This document shows, piece by piece, positions 9,156 to 17,239 of a DNA stretch of 64,000 nucleotides (the first letter of the stretch is position 1; each line of letters begins with the position of its first letter). Both the position numbers and the translations under genes were made by a program. The notes below the pieces were generated by a model. The model saw only the letters and a list, made by a program, of their open reading frames with translations. It was not told the DNA's origin and did no database searches. Source of the DNA: an uncultured Lachnospiraceae bacterium (GTDB lineage: Bacteria > Bacillota > Clostridia > Lachnospirales > Lachnospiraceae); assembly GCA_947586255.1 (NCBI GenBank), contig CANPXP010000002.1, positions 54,787-118,786 on the forward strand, written 5' to 3'.

Positions 9156-10196
9156 TCACGACAGTCTTTCCGACCGCGACTGTTCCAGAAAACGTCTGAC
9201 GGCATAGCAGAACTCCTCCTCCGGCACGACAGCTCCCTCCACCGTCTCCCAGCCTCCGCCGGCCCGCATATAATGCCTCTCAGACAGGCTCATAGCCTTA
9301 AAACCAAAGAAGAGGCACTGAAATTCTATCAGATGGCAGTTCTTCCCGTCGAAGCAGATGTCGAGAGACAGCCAGGGCGAAGAGATCTCATCCGCACACG
9401 CGCCGGCATAGTCCAGAACCTGCTTCAGACCGCCCTCATTCTCATCGGTAAATTTGCCGCTGCCGCTGGCGCGAAAGTCATTCTCCCTGTTCAGCCTGTG
9501 CAGCACAAAATAGTGATCCCCGAAAACGAGCACCTTGTAATCTCCCCGCAGGCCTTCAATATAATTCTGAGTGATGAACTTGGTATTGTGGATCAGCACC
9601 GGCGGCTTGCCGAGCAGCTTCTGCTTTACATTCACGCAGGAGAGATAATAAAACTGTTTCAGATCCGCCATGCGCGAAACCTTTTCGGCATACCGGAACA
9701 GCTCCTTCCGGTCATGCGCCAGGAATACGCCCAGACCGCCGGCTCCCGCAGCCTTTTTGACAATCACCGGAAACTGTGCCGGCGGCGATGCCTTGAGCTC
9801 TTCCAGAGAAGACCATACCCGGGAGGAGATCGTCCTCAGCCTCTCATCGCGAAATCCGCTGCGCAGTATCTCCATCATCACCTTATTGTCATGTGCGCGA
9901 AAGAACGGAAAATCGGGCAGCAAAACCGCCCCCTGCATCACAAGATGCACCAGCACATCTTCCATAAACGCCTTGGATCCCCCGCAGTAGTCCTCCGCGG
10001 AGGAATATAGCACGATAACCCCCTTATAGTCTTTCTGATAGTCAAACGCATGATACGATGTGATCTCCACATGGTAGCCGAGATCCGTAAAATATCGCTC
10101 CAGGTATCCCGTGTCCAGCGAGACGGCATTGGTCCAGTCGGGATATGTGGACCAGAACCAGTCTCTCAGGTCTTTGATGATAAGCATTTCCTTCAT
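9156..10196 (-). CDS. ATP-grasp ligase partnered with DUF362 gene
   Basis: A 346-residue soluble protein. The start at MKEMLIIKDLRDW overlaps the DUF362 stop as ATGA, so the two are probably made together. The middle holds VIVKKAAGAGGLGVF, a typical ATP-grasp lysine plus glycine-rich flexible loop. Near the C-terminus, LSLDICFDG and HLIEFQ supply the acidic residues that usually coordinate the two magnesium ions. ATP-grasp enzymes join a carboxylate to an amine or similar nucleophile through an acyl phosphate. In this setting it may attach an amino acid to a sugar or a glycan precursor. The catalytic class is secure; the substrate is unknown. Confidence 0.85.
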   Translation of the reverse strand: MKEMLIIKDLRDWFWSTYPDWTNAVSLDTGYLERYFTDLGYHVEITSYHAFDYQKDYKGVIVLYSSAEDYCGGSKAFMEDVLVHLVMQGAVLLPDFPFFRAHDNKVMMEILRSGFRDERLRTISSRVWSSLEELKASPPAQFPVIVKKAAGAGGLGVFLAHDRKELFRYAEKVSRMADLKQFYYLSCVNVKQKLLGKPPVLIHNTKFITQNYIEGLRGDYKVLVFGDHYFVLHRLNRENDFRASGSGKFTDENEGGLKQVLDYAGACADEISSPWLSLDICFDGKNCHLIEFQCLFFGFKAMSLSERHYMRAGGGWETVEGAVVPEEEFCYAVRRFLEQSRSERLS

Positions 10197-11665
10197 TTCT
10201 CTTCCTCCAGCCATTCCCTCCAACCGGACGTCGGCGCAAACGCGCTCACCAGCCGCCGGATCTCGTCCGGCTTTTTCTGCCGAAACAGCGGACTGTTGGA
10301 GGAGATCCGTATGTCCTGTCTGGGCAGCCGGTACCGCGAGCCATAATCCGCGTTCGCTATCGTGGGAAAACGTTCGGCACAGTATCCCATCAGCGCGGCG
10401 ATCACCGTATCCGCAGCGATCTGCTCCCAGCCGCCGACCAGAATTCCCACCGCCTTCGGCTGCGGGCACAGCGGACCTTCCCCCTCTCCGGCGATCACCA
10501 TATCCGCCAGGACAAACATCTTCCGCTGCCGCTCAGGCGTCATCTTTCCTTCCTTATCCGCATACAGCACGATCCGGCAGATATCGCACACCGTCCGCCA
10601 GAGCGTGTCGTTGCCGTACCAGCTTCCCTCCACATAGGTATCCGCTCTCATCAGTCTGGCAGCCTTGTACAGGAGGACGCCGAAAAAACTCGACAATCCG
10701 CTGACTCGCCCGCCAGCGGCGGCGATCCTGTCGTTTCTCTCCTCCATGCCCGTGCGCATTCTTTTAAAAAGCGACGGTTTCAGGTACTCATCCCCGTCTT
10801 CCCGTCTGCTCCCCTTCGTGTGATGCGGAAGGCATTCCTTTCTGGCGACACAGCCCACCATATTTTTGACGGAGGCCGTGATCCCTGCTTTGCGGTGCGT
10901 CTTGGGTTTGGGAAGATTGATGACGACGTCCGCCTCCATGACGGCGCCGGCTATGGAGTACCTGTGCAGCCCGTCCCTGTGATACCGCTCCATCTCCTCC
11001 GGCAGATAATTGGTGATGCGGTACCGCGGCGGCCGGCCGCCCTGCGCCGATTCGCCAAACGCGCTGTCGCTCCCCATATCCACCTCCACATCCGGGCCGC
11101 CGGCGGCATAGCCGTCATAACCGCCGTTCCGTTTGAGCCTAGCGGAAGAAAGCTGCCGCAGATCGAGTAAAATAACATCCGTTCCTCTTCTTTTGAAATC
11201 CTCGATGATCGCATCGTAATGCAGTTCGCGCACCAATTCTTCAAAATGACAGCTCTGCACAGGCGCGTCCGCCAACAGGATCCTGCCGCTGCCCCGCAGG
11301 GCCAGAACGACATAATCCAACACGGCTCTGACCACGGAGGGGTGCGTGACCAGACAGTCCAGACCGCCGTCCTTCGCACCGTTTACATGATTCACCATGT
11401 TCGGCTTCACCAGAACCGTATTGCCCGGCTTCACAAAATCCGCCAGCGGGTTCCAGTCCTTCGTCCCGAAATGCTTTTCGTCCAGCCCAAGCGCGGCCAA
11501 TGTGTTCCGCACCATCTCATATACCCTGTTCTCCCCGGAAAGACAGATGTTATTCTCTTCCGAAAACAGCTCAGGATATCTCTCCGCCGGAGCATAACAT
11601 GTGTGATCATCCCAATGCGGGTAGCTTACGCCCGGCATGTATTCGATGTGAACCTGTGTCTGCAA
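10193..11665 (-). CDS. DUF362-domain protein
   Basis: A protein of about 490 residues. I choose a TTG start at 11665 because an AGAGGTGG site lies 6-8 bases upstream, just after the stop of the previous gene; an in-frame ATG at 11716 would lie inside that gene. The core shows VLVKPNMV, VTHPSVVRAVLDYV, ILLADAPVQ and a later INLPKPKTHR followed by SVKNMVG, all characteristic of DUF362. No ferredoxin-type cysteine clusters are visible, unlike many DUF362 proteins. The stop overlaps the ATP-grasp gene start. DUF362 proteins have no agreed activity; the coupling suggests a shared reaction on a glycan precursor. The family call is strong, the role unknown. Confidence 0.85.
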   Translation of the reverse strand: MQTQVHIEYMPGVSYPHWDDHTCYAPAERYPELFSEENNICLSGENRVYEMVRNTLAALGLDEKHFGTKDWNPLADFVKPGNTVLVKPNMVNHVNGAKDGGLDCLVTHPSVVRAVLDYVVLALRGSGRILLADAPVQSCHFEELVRELHYDAIIEDFKRRGTDVILLDLRQLSSARLKRNGGYDGYAAGGPDVEVDMGSDSAFGESAQGGRPPRYRITNYLPEEMERYHRDGLHRYSIAGAVMEADVVINLPKPKTHRKAGITASVKNMVGCVARKECLPHHTKGSRREDGDEYLKPSLFKRMRTGMEERNDRIAAAGGRVSGLSSFFGVLLYKAARLMRADTYVEGSWYGNDTLWRTVCDICRIVLYADKEGKMTPERQRKMFVLADMVIAGEGEGPLCPQPKAVGILVGGWEQIAADTVIAALMGYCAERFPTIANADYGSRYRLPRQDIRISSNSPLFRQKKPDEIRRLVSAFAPTSGWREWLEEEK

Positions 11666-11684
11666 CGCGAAACCACCTCTCCCT

Positions 11685-12782
11685 CTATTCCTGCTCCTCT
11701 TCCTCAATGACGGCATAGTCCTCGTTCTCTATCCTCTCGCGAATCGTCTCCCGCGCCGTCTCCATCTCCCCCTGCCACGCAAGGTAAGCCCGGTCCCACG
11801 ATGCGTAATCCTCCCGGCCGCGCTTGTCCTCGAAATCATAGTGCTCCCGCAGATATTCCTCCAGATAGGCCGTACACTTCTCCGCGCCGACCGCATTGGT
11901 ATGACTGCCGTAATCCGCGAAATCTTCCTCGAACACAATACCGATCTCTTCATAATAATTGTTCATATTCAAAAAAGAATAGCCCGCCTCAGAGACAATC
12001 TCTTCCATATAATTATACATCTGCTGTTCCTCGAGCGATTCGCCGTAAGGAGAGACGATAAACAGCGCCTCTTCGCCCGACGCGCGCAAAAAGGCGAGCA
12101 GATCCTTCAGATATGCCTCCTGCTCTTCGGGGATCGCCGTCCTGCCGCCCGCGCCGCCGCATGTCGGCATAGGCTGCGGTCCTACTTCATCCTTGAAGGC
12201 ATAGCCCTTCAGCGGGTTCTTCTTATGATATGCCACGTTCGCCCACTCCGACGGCAGAAGGAGCATCTTCCAGTTCGTGTGATATTTCATGATATCCAGA
12301 TAGAAGCTGAGACGCCCTTCCTCCTCGTCCTCCGGCACAAGCGCCCGGATGGTCTCGCCGCGCAGAAGCGAGTAACGCATGTTATCCGTCACGCCCCTCG
12401 TGTACGCCATATTGTCGCGCAGTCCCTCGTCACGCATGGTAAACATGCGCATCTCAAAAATATACAGCTTCGGGTGCTGGGATTTTTCGGCTTCCCGCAC
12501 CAGATATTTCATGGCGGCCGGCCGCTGCACGTTGGACGACAGCGGGTACATGGCGACGCCCATGTCGCCCCAAAGCTTCGGCGTGGCGTAATAGGGAAAC
12601 ACAGGACTGGAACCGATCATCACGATATCCAGCGTGTCATCCTTTTCCGCATAGAAACCGGAGAACCTGTCCTTCACATCACCGTTCGTCCGCACCATAT
12701 AGGATACCCCGATCAGCAAAAGAACAAAAATTCCTGTGAATACGAAAATCTGCAGCAAAATCAACGCTTTGCTTCTTTCCAT
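11685..12782 (-). CDS. Membrane-anchored SGNH/AlgJ-like protein
   Basis: A 365-residue protein with one N-terminal membrane helix (about residues 8-28) and an extracytoplasmic domain. IVMIGSSPVF gives the serine of an SGNH-type block I, and DYGSHTNAVG near the C-terminus supplies an Asp-x-x-His pair. These are the catalytic elements of SGNH acyltransferase/esterase proteins such as AlgJ/AlgX or DltD-like partners of MBOAT proteins. It may add or remove O-acyl groups on the exported glycan. The start has AAAGAGG 5 bases upstream. The 75-base gap upstream (12783-12857) is AT-rich with a TATAAAAT-like box but no convincing -35. The C-terminal tail is very acidic. Confidence 0.78.
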   Translation of the reverse strand: MERSKALILLQIFVFTGIFVLLLIGVSYMVRTNGDVKDRFSGFYAEKDDTLDIVMIGSSPVFPYYATPKLWGDMGVAMYPLSSNVQRPAAMKYLVREAEKSQHPKLYIFEMRMFTMRDEGLRDNMAYTRGVTDNMRYSLLRGETIRALVPEDEEEGRLSFYLDIMKYHTNWKMLLLPSEWANVAYHKKNPLKGYAFKDEVGPQPMPTCGGAGGRTAIPEEQEAYLKDLLAFLRASGEEALFIVSPYGESLEEQQMYNYMEEIVSEAGYSFLNMNNYYEEIGIVFEEDFADYGSHTNAVGAEKCTAYLEEYLREHYDFEDKRGREDYASWDRAYLAWQGEMETARETIRERIENEDYAVIEEEEQE

Positions 12783-12857
12783 AACAGCCTCTTTTCAATC
12801 AGCACAATTGTTTTATTATTTAATCAGGATTTATTTTATAGGTTTTATTCCGAAATA

Positions 12858-13970
12858 TTAAATCATGATTTCATTAAAATAGTTTTCCCATAATCGATTT
12901 ACGCGCTCCGGCGCAAGTCTTTCCTGTATCCTGGCCGCCTCTCTGCCCAACCGGTCGGCATAGGCCGGATCCCCCAGCAGCCGGTCCATCGCCCGCTCCA
13001 GCGCTCCCTGATCTCCTGTCGGAATAATCAGTCCGCTCTCGCCGTCACGGACCAGTTCCTCCGTACCGCCGCTCGGTACGTCCGTGGCAATGACCGGCAG
13101 GCCAAGCGCCAGTGCCTCAATCAATGCATTGGAAACTCCCTCCGAATAGGAGGTCAGCAAAAACAGCGCCGCGCGCTCGATCTTCGCCGCCACATCCGGA
13201 ATGATGCCCGGCAAAAACACGCGTTGTGAAATTCCAAGCTTCGCGGCCAGCGCCTGCAGTTCGTCCCGCAGCTCGCCGTCCCCGTATATTGTGAGCGTGT
13301 AGTCCGGATATTTATCGCCGATCGCCGCAAAAGCCCGAATCATCATCGCATGGTTCTTGTTTGCGTCCAGCCGGCCTACGGCGACAATCTCCTTCCTTCG
13401 CTCCCCTTCATACCGCGGTCTGATAAACGCGGGATTCAGCGAATTGGGCAGGATGACCGCCCGGCGCTGTGCTCTCTTATGAAAAAAGCACCTCGATCTC
13501 TCCGTCTGCAGAACAATGCCCGCCGCACAGGGAAAGAGAAGATTCGCCAGCGTCCGCATCAGCCTGTTCGGGTACTCCTCCTTAGCCTCTCCCACCACGG
13601 AGACCACCGGTTTCGTCCCCGTGAACATTGTCGTGACAATCGTCATAAAATTGTTCTTGCCGGTGCACGTCAGCACAAGATCCACCTGCTCGGCCTTCCA
13701 TATGCGGCGCAGCTTGCGCAGACGCCTGCAGAAATTTAAAACGCGGCTCCGGCTCAGCTCATCGCCGGTCAGATCGGAGATCACGCGTCCGGCCCCGGCT
13801 GGCAGATCATATTCCTCCTCTTTCGGATACTGATACTGTGTGACCATCGTCACGCGGCAGCCCTCCGCTATGAAAAATTCCGCCAGATTCACGAACACTC
13901 TCTCCGCGCCGCCCTTGTGCAGGGACCCGATATAAAAAGCGATATGTCTTACACCTGTTTTCTTTTTCAT
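12858..13970 (-). CDS. GT4 family glycosyltransferase
   Basis: A 370-residue GT-B fold enzyme. The N-terminal FYIGSLHKGGAERVFVNLA is the classic GT4 opening. The C-terminal domain has VAVGRLDANKNH, then SYSEGVSNALIEALALGLPVI, which includes the E-x7-E motif of retaining GT4 enzymes, and then GGTEELV. It should act in the cytoplasm on a lipid-linked glycan using a nucleotide sugar. AT-rich gaps flank the gene on both sides (12783-12857 and 13971-14191), so it may be its own transcription unit or a later insertion. The start has a GAAGGA site rather far away (13 bases). Sugar specificity is unknown. Confidence 0.9.
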   Translation of the reverse strand: MKKKTGVRHIAFYIGSLHKGGAERVFVNLAEFFIAEGCRVTMVTQYQYPKEEEYDLPAGAGRVISDLTGDELSRSRVLNFCRRLRKLRRIWKAEQVDLVLTCTGKNNFMTIVTTMFTGTKPVVSVVGEAKEEYPNRLMRTLANLLFPCAAGIVLQTERSRCFFHKRAQRRAVILPNSLNPAFIRPRYEGERRKEIVAVGRLDANKNHAMMIRAFAAIGDKYPDYTLTIYGDGELRDELQALAAKLGISQRVFLPGIIPDVAAKIERAALFLLTSYSEGVSNALIEALALGLPVIATDVPSGGTEELVRDGESGLIIPTGDQGALERAMDRLLGDPAYADRLGREAARIQERLAPERVNRLWENYFNEIMI

Positions 13971-14095
13971 GCGTTTGAATCAAATCCTTCATATTCTTTC
14001 AAAAAAATCGCTGATTTTGCAATTTTGATTCATTTATCCTGCAAATTTACCCAAAACAAACATTTTAATTAAATTTGATTTTATTTTTGTCTTTT

Positions 14096-14113
14096 AAATT
14101 GTCTCGACAATTT
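14096..14113. promoter_or_regulatory. Candidate operator palindrome
   Basis: A perfect 8-bp inverted repeat with a 2-base centre (AAATTGTC-TC-GACAATTT) lies between asnB and the GT4 gene. Its symmetry fits a dimeric repressor site. It is AT-rich and not followed by a clean T tract, so a terminator is less likely. No regulator gene is present in the window. Confidence 0.3.
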
Positions 14114-14156
14114 CTTCCATTTTCTGATCTCTTTTTTTTGAAAAAATCATTTCTTT

Positions 14157-14191
14157 CCCGCGTTATTTTATTTTTTATCGTATTTCGCGGG
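14157..14191 (-). terminator. Possible weak terminator after asnB
   Basis: On the minus strand the asnB stop codon is followed at once by CCCGCG, a 23-base AT-rich loop and CGCGGG, then an A-rich stretch and a run of six T bases about 10 bases later. A 6-bp GC stem with a long loop is weak for a rho-independent terminator, so this may only reduce readthrough into the GT4 gene. Confidence 0.25.
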
Positions 14192-16102
14192 TTATGCAAT
14201 CCGGTTTTCCCCGGTGTGATAGCTCTCATACCACTGCTGGAATACGAAGAACGACCACGCCAGTTTGGAATAGTTCGCCCCGGTCGCCGGACCGGCGTCT
14301 CCCGTCTCCAGATACCGTCCGATCATGTCGGAGACATATTTCGCGTCGAATATATCCTGCCTCGCCAGGAAATCATAACTGCCGTAATCTGTAAGGCGAT
14401 CCCGCAGCGGTCCGCGCAGCCACGCGTCCAGCGGAACGCCGAAACCGACTTTGGGCCTGTCCAGCAGTTCTCTTGGAATATAATCGTATGCGATATCCTT
14501 CAGAATATGTTTCTTGTCGCCGTCCGCATACTTGAAGGCATGGGGAATCCGGTAGGACAGCTCCATAACGTCCTTATCCAGAATCGGGCATCTCGCCTCC
14601 AGAGAATATTTCATGGACGCGCGGTCCACCTTACAGAGAATATCCCCCGGCAGATAAGTGTCCATATCCAGAAGCATTCGCCTGATCTGCCAGTCCTGTA
14701 TCCGATACCCGCTCTCGACCAGGTAGTGAACCGACAGATCCTCCTGTTCTTTTTGCCGCTTTACCATGGCCCGCGCCACAACCGGATAATTGTCCGCGCC
14801 AAACTGTGTCTTGCTCTCCCTCTCCCGGTTGCCGGCGATCACCCGCACCTTAAAGGGCAGGCGGCTCTCCAGACGCGCCTGCTTAAATCCCGGCAGCCCG
14901 CACACGCCGTGCACTGCCGCGCCCAGCATATCCAGCCGCTGTGCCAGCCGCACATTCTCATAAATATTGTAACCGCAGAAAAACTCATCGCCGCCGTCCC
15001 CGGACAGAGCCACCGTCACATGCTCTCTGGCCAGCCCGGAGACCAGCATCGTAGCGATCTGCGAGCTGTCCGCAAAGGGCTCGTCATAATACCGGGGAAT
15101 ACTGTCCACCAGGTCGAACATATCCTGTTCGTCAATATAGAGTTCCGTGTGATCTGTGCCAAGATATTCAGCCACTGCCCTGGCATACTTTGCCTCGTTG
15201 TACCTCTCCTCATGAAAGCCGATGGAGAAGGTTTTCACCGGGCTGCCGGAGCACTCCTGCGCGATTGCCGTGACAAGCGAAGAATCGTAACCGCCGCTCA
15301 GGAACGCCCCCAGCGGCACATCGGCGATCATCCTCGCCCGCACCGATTTTCGCAGCAGTTCCTTCAGCTGCGCTTTCGCCTCCTGATAATCTTTGATTGG
15401 ATCGGCCTGCGCCTCGTGATAGGCTCTTCTGACGCTCCAATACTTCCACTTTTTGATCTGTCCCTGAGAAAATCGCAGAGCCGTTCCCGGCTCCAGCTTA
15501 TACACATTGCGGTAGATACTCTCCGGCGCATTGATATACTGCTGGAACAGATAACGCGGCAGAACCCGCGTCTCGATCCGCGCCGCAAAGCCCGGGCACT
15601 GCATAATCGGCTTCAGCTCCGACGCAAAGACAAGATTCTCCTCCTCGTACCAGTAATAGAGCGGCTTCTTACCGATACGGTCACGGACAAGATAGAGTTC
15701 CTGCGCCTCTCTGTCATAGAGCGCAATCGCAAACATACCGTTAAATCGCTCCACACAGCGAATGCCCCATTTTAAATAGGCGGCTATGATGACTTCCGTG
15801 TCGCAGTTCGACCGGAAGGGATAGTCCGCCAATTCTTCCCGCAATTCCCGGTAATTGTATATTTCTCCGTTATATACCACCGAGACTCTCTTGTCAGCCG
15901 AATGCATCGGCTGGTGTCCCAGCGAGGACAAATCCAGAATGGACAGCCGCCTCTGTGCCAGTCCCACCTGCCAGCCGCCGGGTGCCTCCCAGATCTCCTC
16001 TCCGCTGTCGTCGGGACCTCTGTGGTACATCGTGTCATTCATCCGCTTCAGCTGCTCTGTCGTGATATTTTTTCTGCTGACATATCCGCATATTCCGCAC
16101 AT
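14192..16102 (-). CDS. Asparagine synthetase-like glutamine amidotransferase (AsnB/WbpS type)
   Basis: A 636-residue protein with both asparagine synthetase B domains. The class II glutaminase domain starts at Met-Cys-Gly-Ile-Cys, so Cys2 is the nucleophile; it also has the MYHRGPDD and VVYNGEIYNYREL motifs. The synthetase domain carries the SGGYDSS pyrophosphate loop (about residue 260) and LSGDGGDE. All key residues are present. In glycan clusters such homologues (for example WbpS) amidate uronic acids. The window also encodes a GalNAcA route (31880-32857 and 34246-35562), so amidation of a uronic acid is the more likely role than free asparagine synthesis. It follows a deacetylase gene. 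Confidence 0.92.
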   Translation of the reverse strand: MCGICGYVSRKNITTEQLKRMNDTMYHRGPDDSGEEIWEAPGGWQVGLAQRRLSILDLSSLGHQPMHSADKRVSVVYNGEIYNYRELREELADYPFRSNCDTEVIIAAYLKWGIRCVERFNGMFAIALYDREAQELYLVRDRIGKKPLYYWYEEENLVFASELKPIMQCPGFAARIETRVLPRYLFQQYINAPESIYRNVYKLEPGTALRFSQGQIKKWKYWSVRRAYHEAQADPIKDYQEAKAQLKELLRKSVRARMIADVPLGAFLSGGYDSSLVTAIAQECSGSPVKTFSIGFHEERYNEAKYARAVAEYLGTDHTELYIDEQDMFDLVDSIPRYYDEPFADSSQIATMLVSGLAREHVTVALSGDGGDEFFCGYNIYENVRLAQRLDMLGAAVHGVCGLPGFKQARLESRLPFKVRVIAGNRERESKTQFGADNYPVVARAMVKRQKEQEDLSVHYLVESGYRIQDWQIRRMLLDMDTYLPGDILCKVDRASMKYSLEARCPILDKDVMELSYRIPHAFKYADGDKKHILKDIAYDYIPRELLDRPKVGFGVPLDAWLRGPLRDRLTDYGSYDFLARQDIFDAKYVSDMIGRYLETGDAGPATGANYSKLAWSFFVFQQWYESYHTGENRIA

Positions 16103-16163
16103 ATTTAATACCGCCCGTTATTGTTGATTCCGCACCGCCCGCAATGCTTTGCGCACCTTATAT

Positions 16164-16922
16164 TCACCGCACATCCTTCGCCAGGAAGTAATCCTTGTAT
16201 TCACCGAAATCCTTACACTCGTTATCTACGGATTCCACCAGTTCTACATACTTCTCCTGCAGAAGCGCCCTGTAATTGTCGAAGTTATCATACCCCTTCT
16301 TGCACCACGCAAAGGGATGTGTAAGAATCTGCACTTTATCATAACTTGTGATATTGTTTTCGTCCGGATAACCATAACGCCAAATATGATTGGCGTCGGA
16401 CATATATTTGACCTTCAGCGCGGTATTCGCGCCGATCTTGTCCGCGAAGGTGAAAAATTCATCCTGGTAAGCGTTGAGAATGCCGTCCAGCTTGATATTC
16501 TCCCGCAGCACATCCTTGGAGGGTCTGTGTATGGAAAATTCCGTAATCTCAAAACCGAACATCTCGCTCAGAATATCGATCTCCATCTTAATGCGTTTGC
16601 GGATCTGCTCCATATCCGTCATGCCGTTCAGGGCAAAGTGCAGACCGATGTGCTGTCCCCGCTCATGCATATCCTTGATCATGTCCATATTTCTTCTGGA
16701 GAGGATGTTATAAGAATTGTTCGTCCACTGGAAGAAAAAGGTGGATGTGAAATCCATGCTCTGCTCCACCTTGGCCATCTGGTAGGCCCGCTCCACGCTG
16801 TACTCCACGTCATGCCGCATGATAATGAAGCTGTCGCGTCCCAGGGCTTCGGCATAGCCGCACTGCCTGCCTGTGGCCTGTATGATCCTGATGATTTCCC
16901 GATAATCACTGAATGAAAACAT
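16164..16922 (-). CDS. Polysaccharide deacetylase-like protein
   Basis: A 252-residue protein without a signal peptide. IIMRHDVEYS near residue 35 gives the catalytic/metal His-Asp pair of the NodB/CE4 fold. HIGLHFALNG (about 93) and SIHRPS (about 130) look like the next metal and active-site blocks, and ILTHPFAW near residue 200 supplies the late conserved histidine. It probably removes an acyl group from a sugar, or is a distant CE4 relative with another role, and acts in the cytoplasm. Its AAAGGA site lies at the edge of the first 120-bp repeat, and a promoter is seen about 270 bases upstream. It is probably co-transcribed with asnB. Confidence 0.82.
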   Translation of the reverse strand: MFSFSDYREIIRIIQATGRQCGYAEALGRDSFIIMRHDVEYSVERAYQMAKVEQSMDFTSTFFFQWTNNSYNILSRRNMDMIKDMHERGQHIGLHFALNGMTDMEQIRKRIKMEIDILSEMFGFEITEFSIHRPSKDVLRENIKLDGILNAYQDEFFTFADKIGANTALKVKYMSDANHIWRYGYPDENNITSYDKVQILTHPFAWCKKGYDNFDNYRALLQEKYVELVESVDNECKDFGEYKDYFLAKDVR

Positions 16923-16932
16923 GTTGTTATCC

Positions 16933-17052
16933 TTTCTGTCCTTCTAACCCCACTCCAGAATCCGCCTGCTTCGCAGGCGCCGCGCTTCGCGCTCTCTGAT
17001 TCTGTCGTTATCATATCAGGCGAAAACAAATGCTCGTTTCACTCGCGCTTGT
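16933..17052. repeat. 120-bp tandem repeat, copy 1
   Basis: Copy 1 of a 120-base unit that recurs without any mismatch at 17053-17172; identity continues four more bases to 17176. Inside it, CAGAATC (16956-16962) and GATTCTG (16998-17004) form an outer stem. Within that stem are two hairpins with TTC loops: GCCTGC/GCAGGC at 16964-16978 and GCGC/GCGC at 16982-16992. The rest resembles the left arm of the hairpin that follows copy 2. Confidence 0.9.
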
Positions 17053-17172
17053 TTTCTGTCCTTCTAACCCCACTCCAGAATCCGCCTGCTTCGCAGGCGC
17101 CGCGCTTCGCGCTCTCTGATTCTGTCGTTATCATATCAGGCGAAAACAAATGCTCGTTTCACTCGCGCTTGT
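17053..17172. repeat. 120-bp tandem repeat, copy 2
   Basis: Second copy, identical to 16933-17052 over 120 bases and on to 17176. The same outer stem and two TTC-loop hairpins are present. Only this copy is followed by the matching right arm that completes the long hairpin at 17129-17190, so copy 1 appears to be a duplication that stops before the right arm. Confidence 0.9.
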
Positions 17173-17190
17173 TTTCGCTCTGATATGATA
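17129..17190. repeat. Long inverted repeat (hairpin, about 21-bp stem)
   Basis: The left arm 17129-17149 (TATCATATCAG then GCGAAAACAA) pairs with the right arm 17169-17190 with a single unpaired base, leaving a 19-base loop. On the minus strand it begins about 2 bases after the -10 box, so it would sit at the very 5' end of the transcript. There is no T tract after it, so it is not an ordinary terminator. Confidence 0.8.
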
Positions 17191-17191
17191 C

Positions 17192-17220
17192 ATTATATAC
17201 TCTGCGGCCAAAGCCGACAA
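17192..17220 (-). promoter_or_regulatory. Sigma-A type promoter for deacetylase-asnB
   Basis: On the minus strand a TTGTCG box (17215-17220) is separated by 17 bases from a perfect TATAAT (17192-17197). Transcription would start near 17185, at the foot of the long hairpin, and run through both 120-bp repeats into the deacetylase gene. Confidence 0.65.
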
Positions 17221-17239
17221 GTTTATTCTCCCTCTTCTT

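Larger units (their letters stand above)
13971..14191. other. AT-rich intergenic region with an 18-bp palindrome
   Basis: This 221-base gap is far richer in A and T than its neighbours. It contains a perfect inverted repeat at 14096-14113 (AAATTGTC, two-base centre, GACAATTT), which looks like a possible operator, and a GC-stemmed inverted repeat next to the asnB stop. Promoter matches for the downstream GT4 gene are weak: a TTGTTT with 17-base spacing to TAAATG is the best I can see. I see no gene in it. Confidence 0.5.
16923..17239 (-). other. Structured leader region between promoter and deacetylase gene
   Basis: This 317-base stretch has no gene. It holds a good minus-strand promoter at its right end, a long hairpin at the expected RNA 5' end, and two perfect tandem copies of a 120-bp unit, each able to fold as a closed three-way structure. 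If the promoter is used, nearly 260 bases of structured RNA precede the deacetylase ribosome-binding site. Confidence 0.6.

Noticed and set aside
14075..15775. 566-codon plus-strand open frame over asnB
   Set aside because: Antisense to a gene with every asparagine synthetase motif; the translation has no recognisable domain.
16933..17176. Tandem repeat as a CRISPR array
   Set aside because: The unit is 120 bases repeated only twice with no distinct spacers and no cas genes nearby.
17129..17190. Long hairpin as a rho-independent terminator
   Set aside because: No T tract follows on either strand, and a good promoter sits immediately upstream of it on the minus strand, so it is more likely part of a leader or a repeat element.
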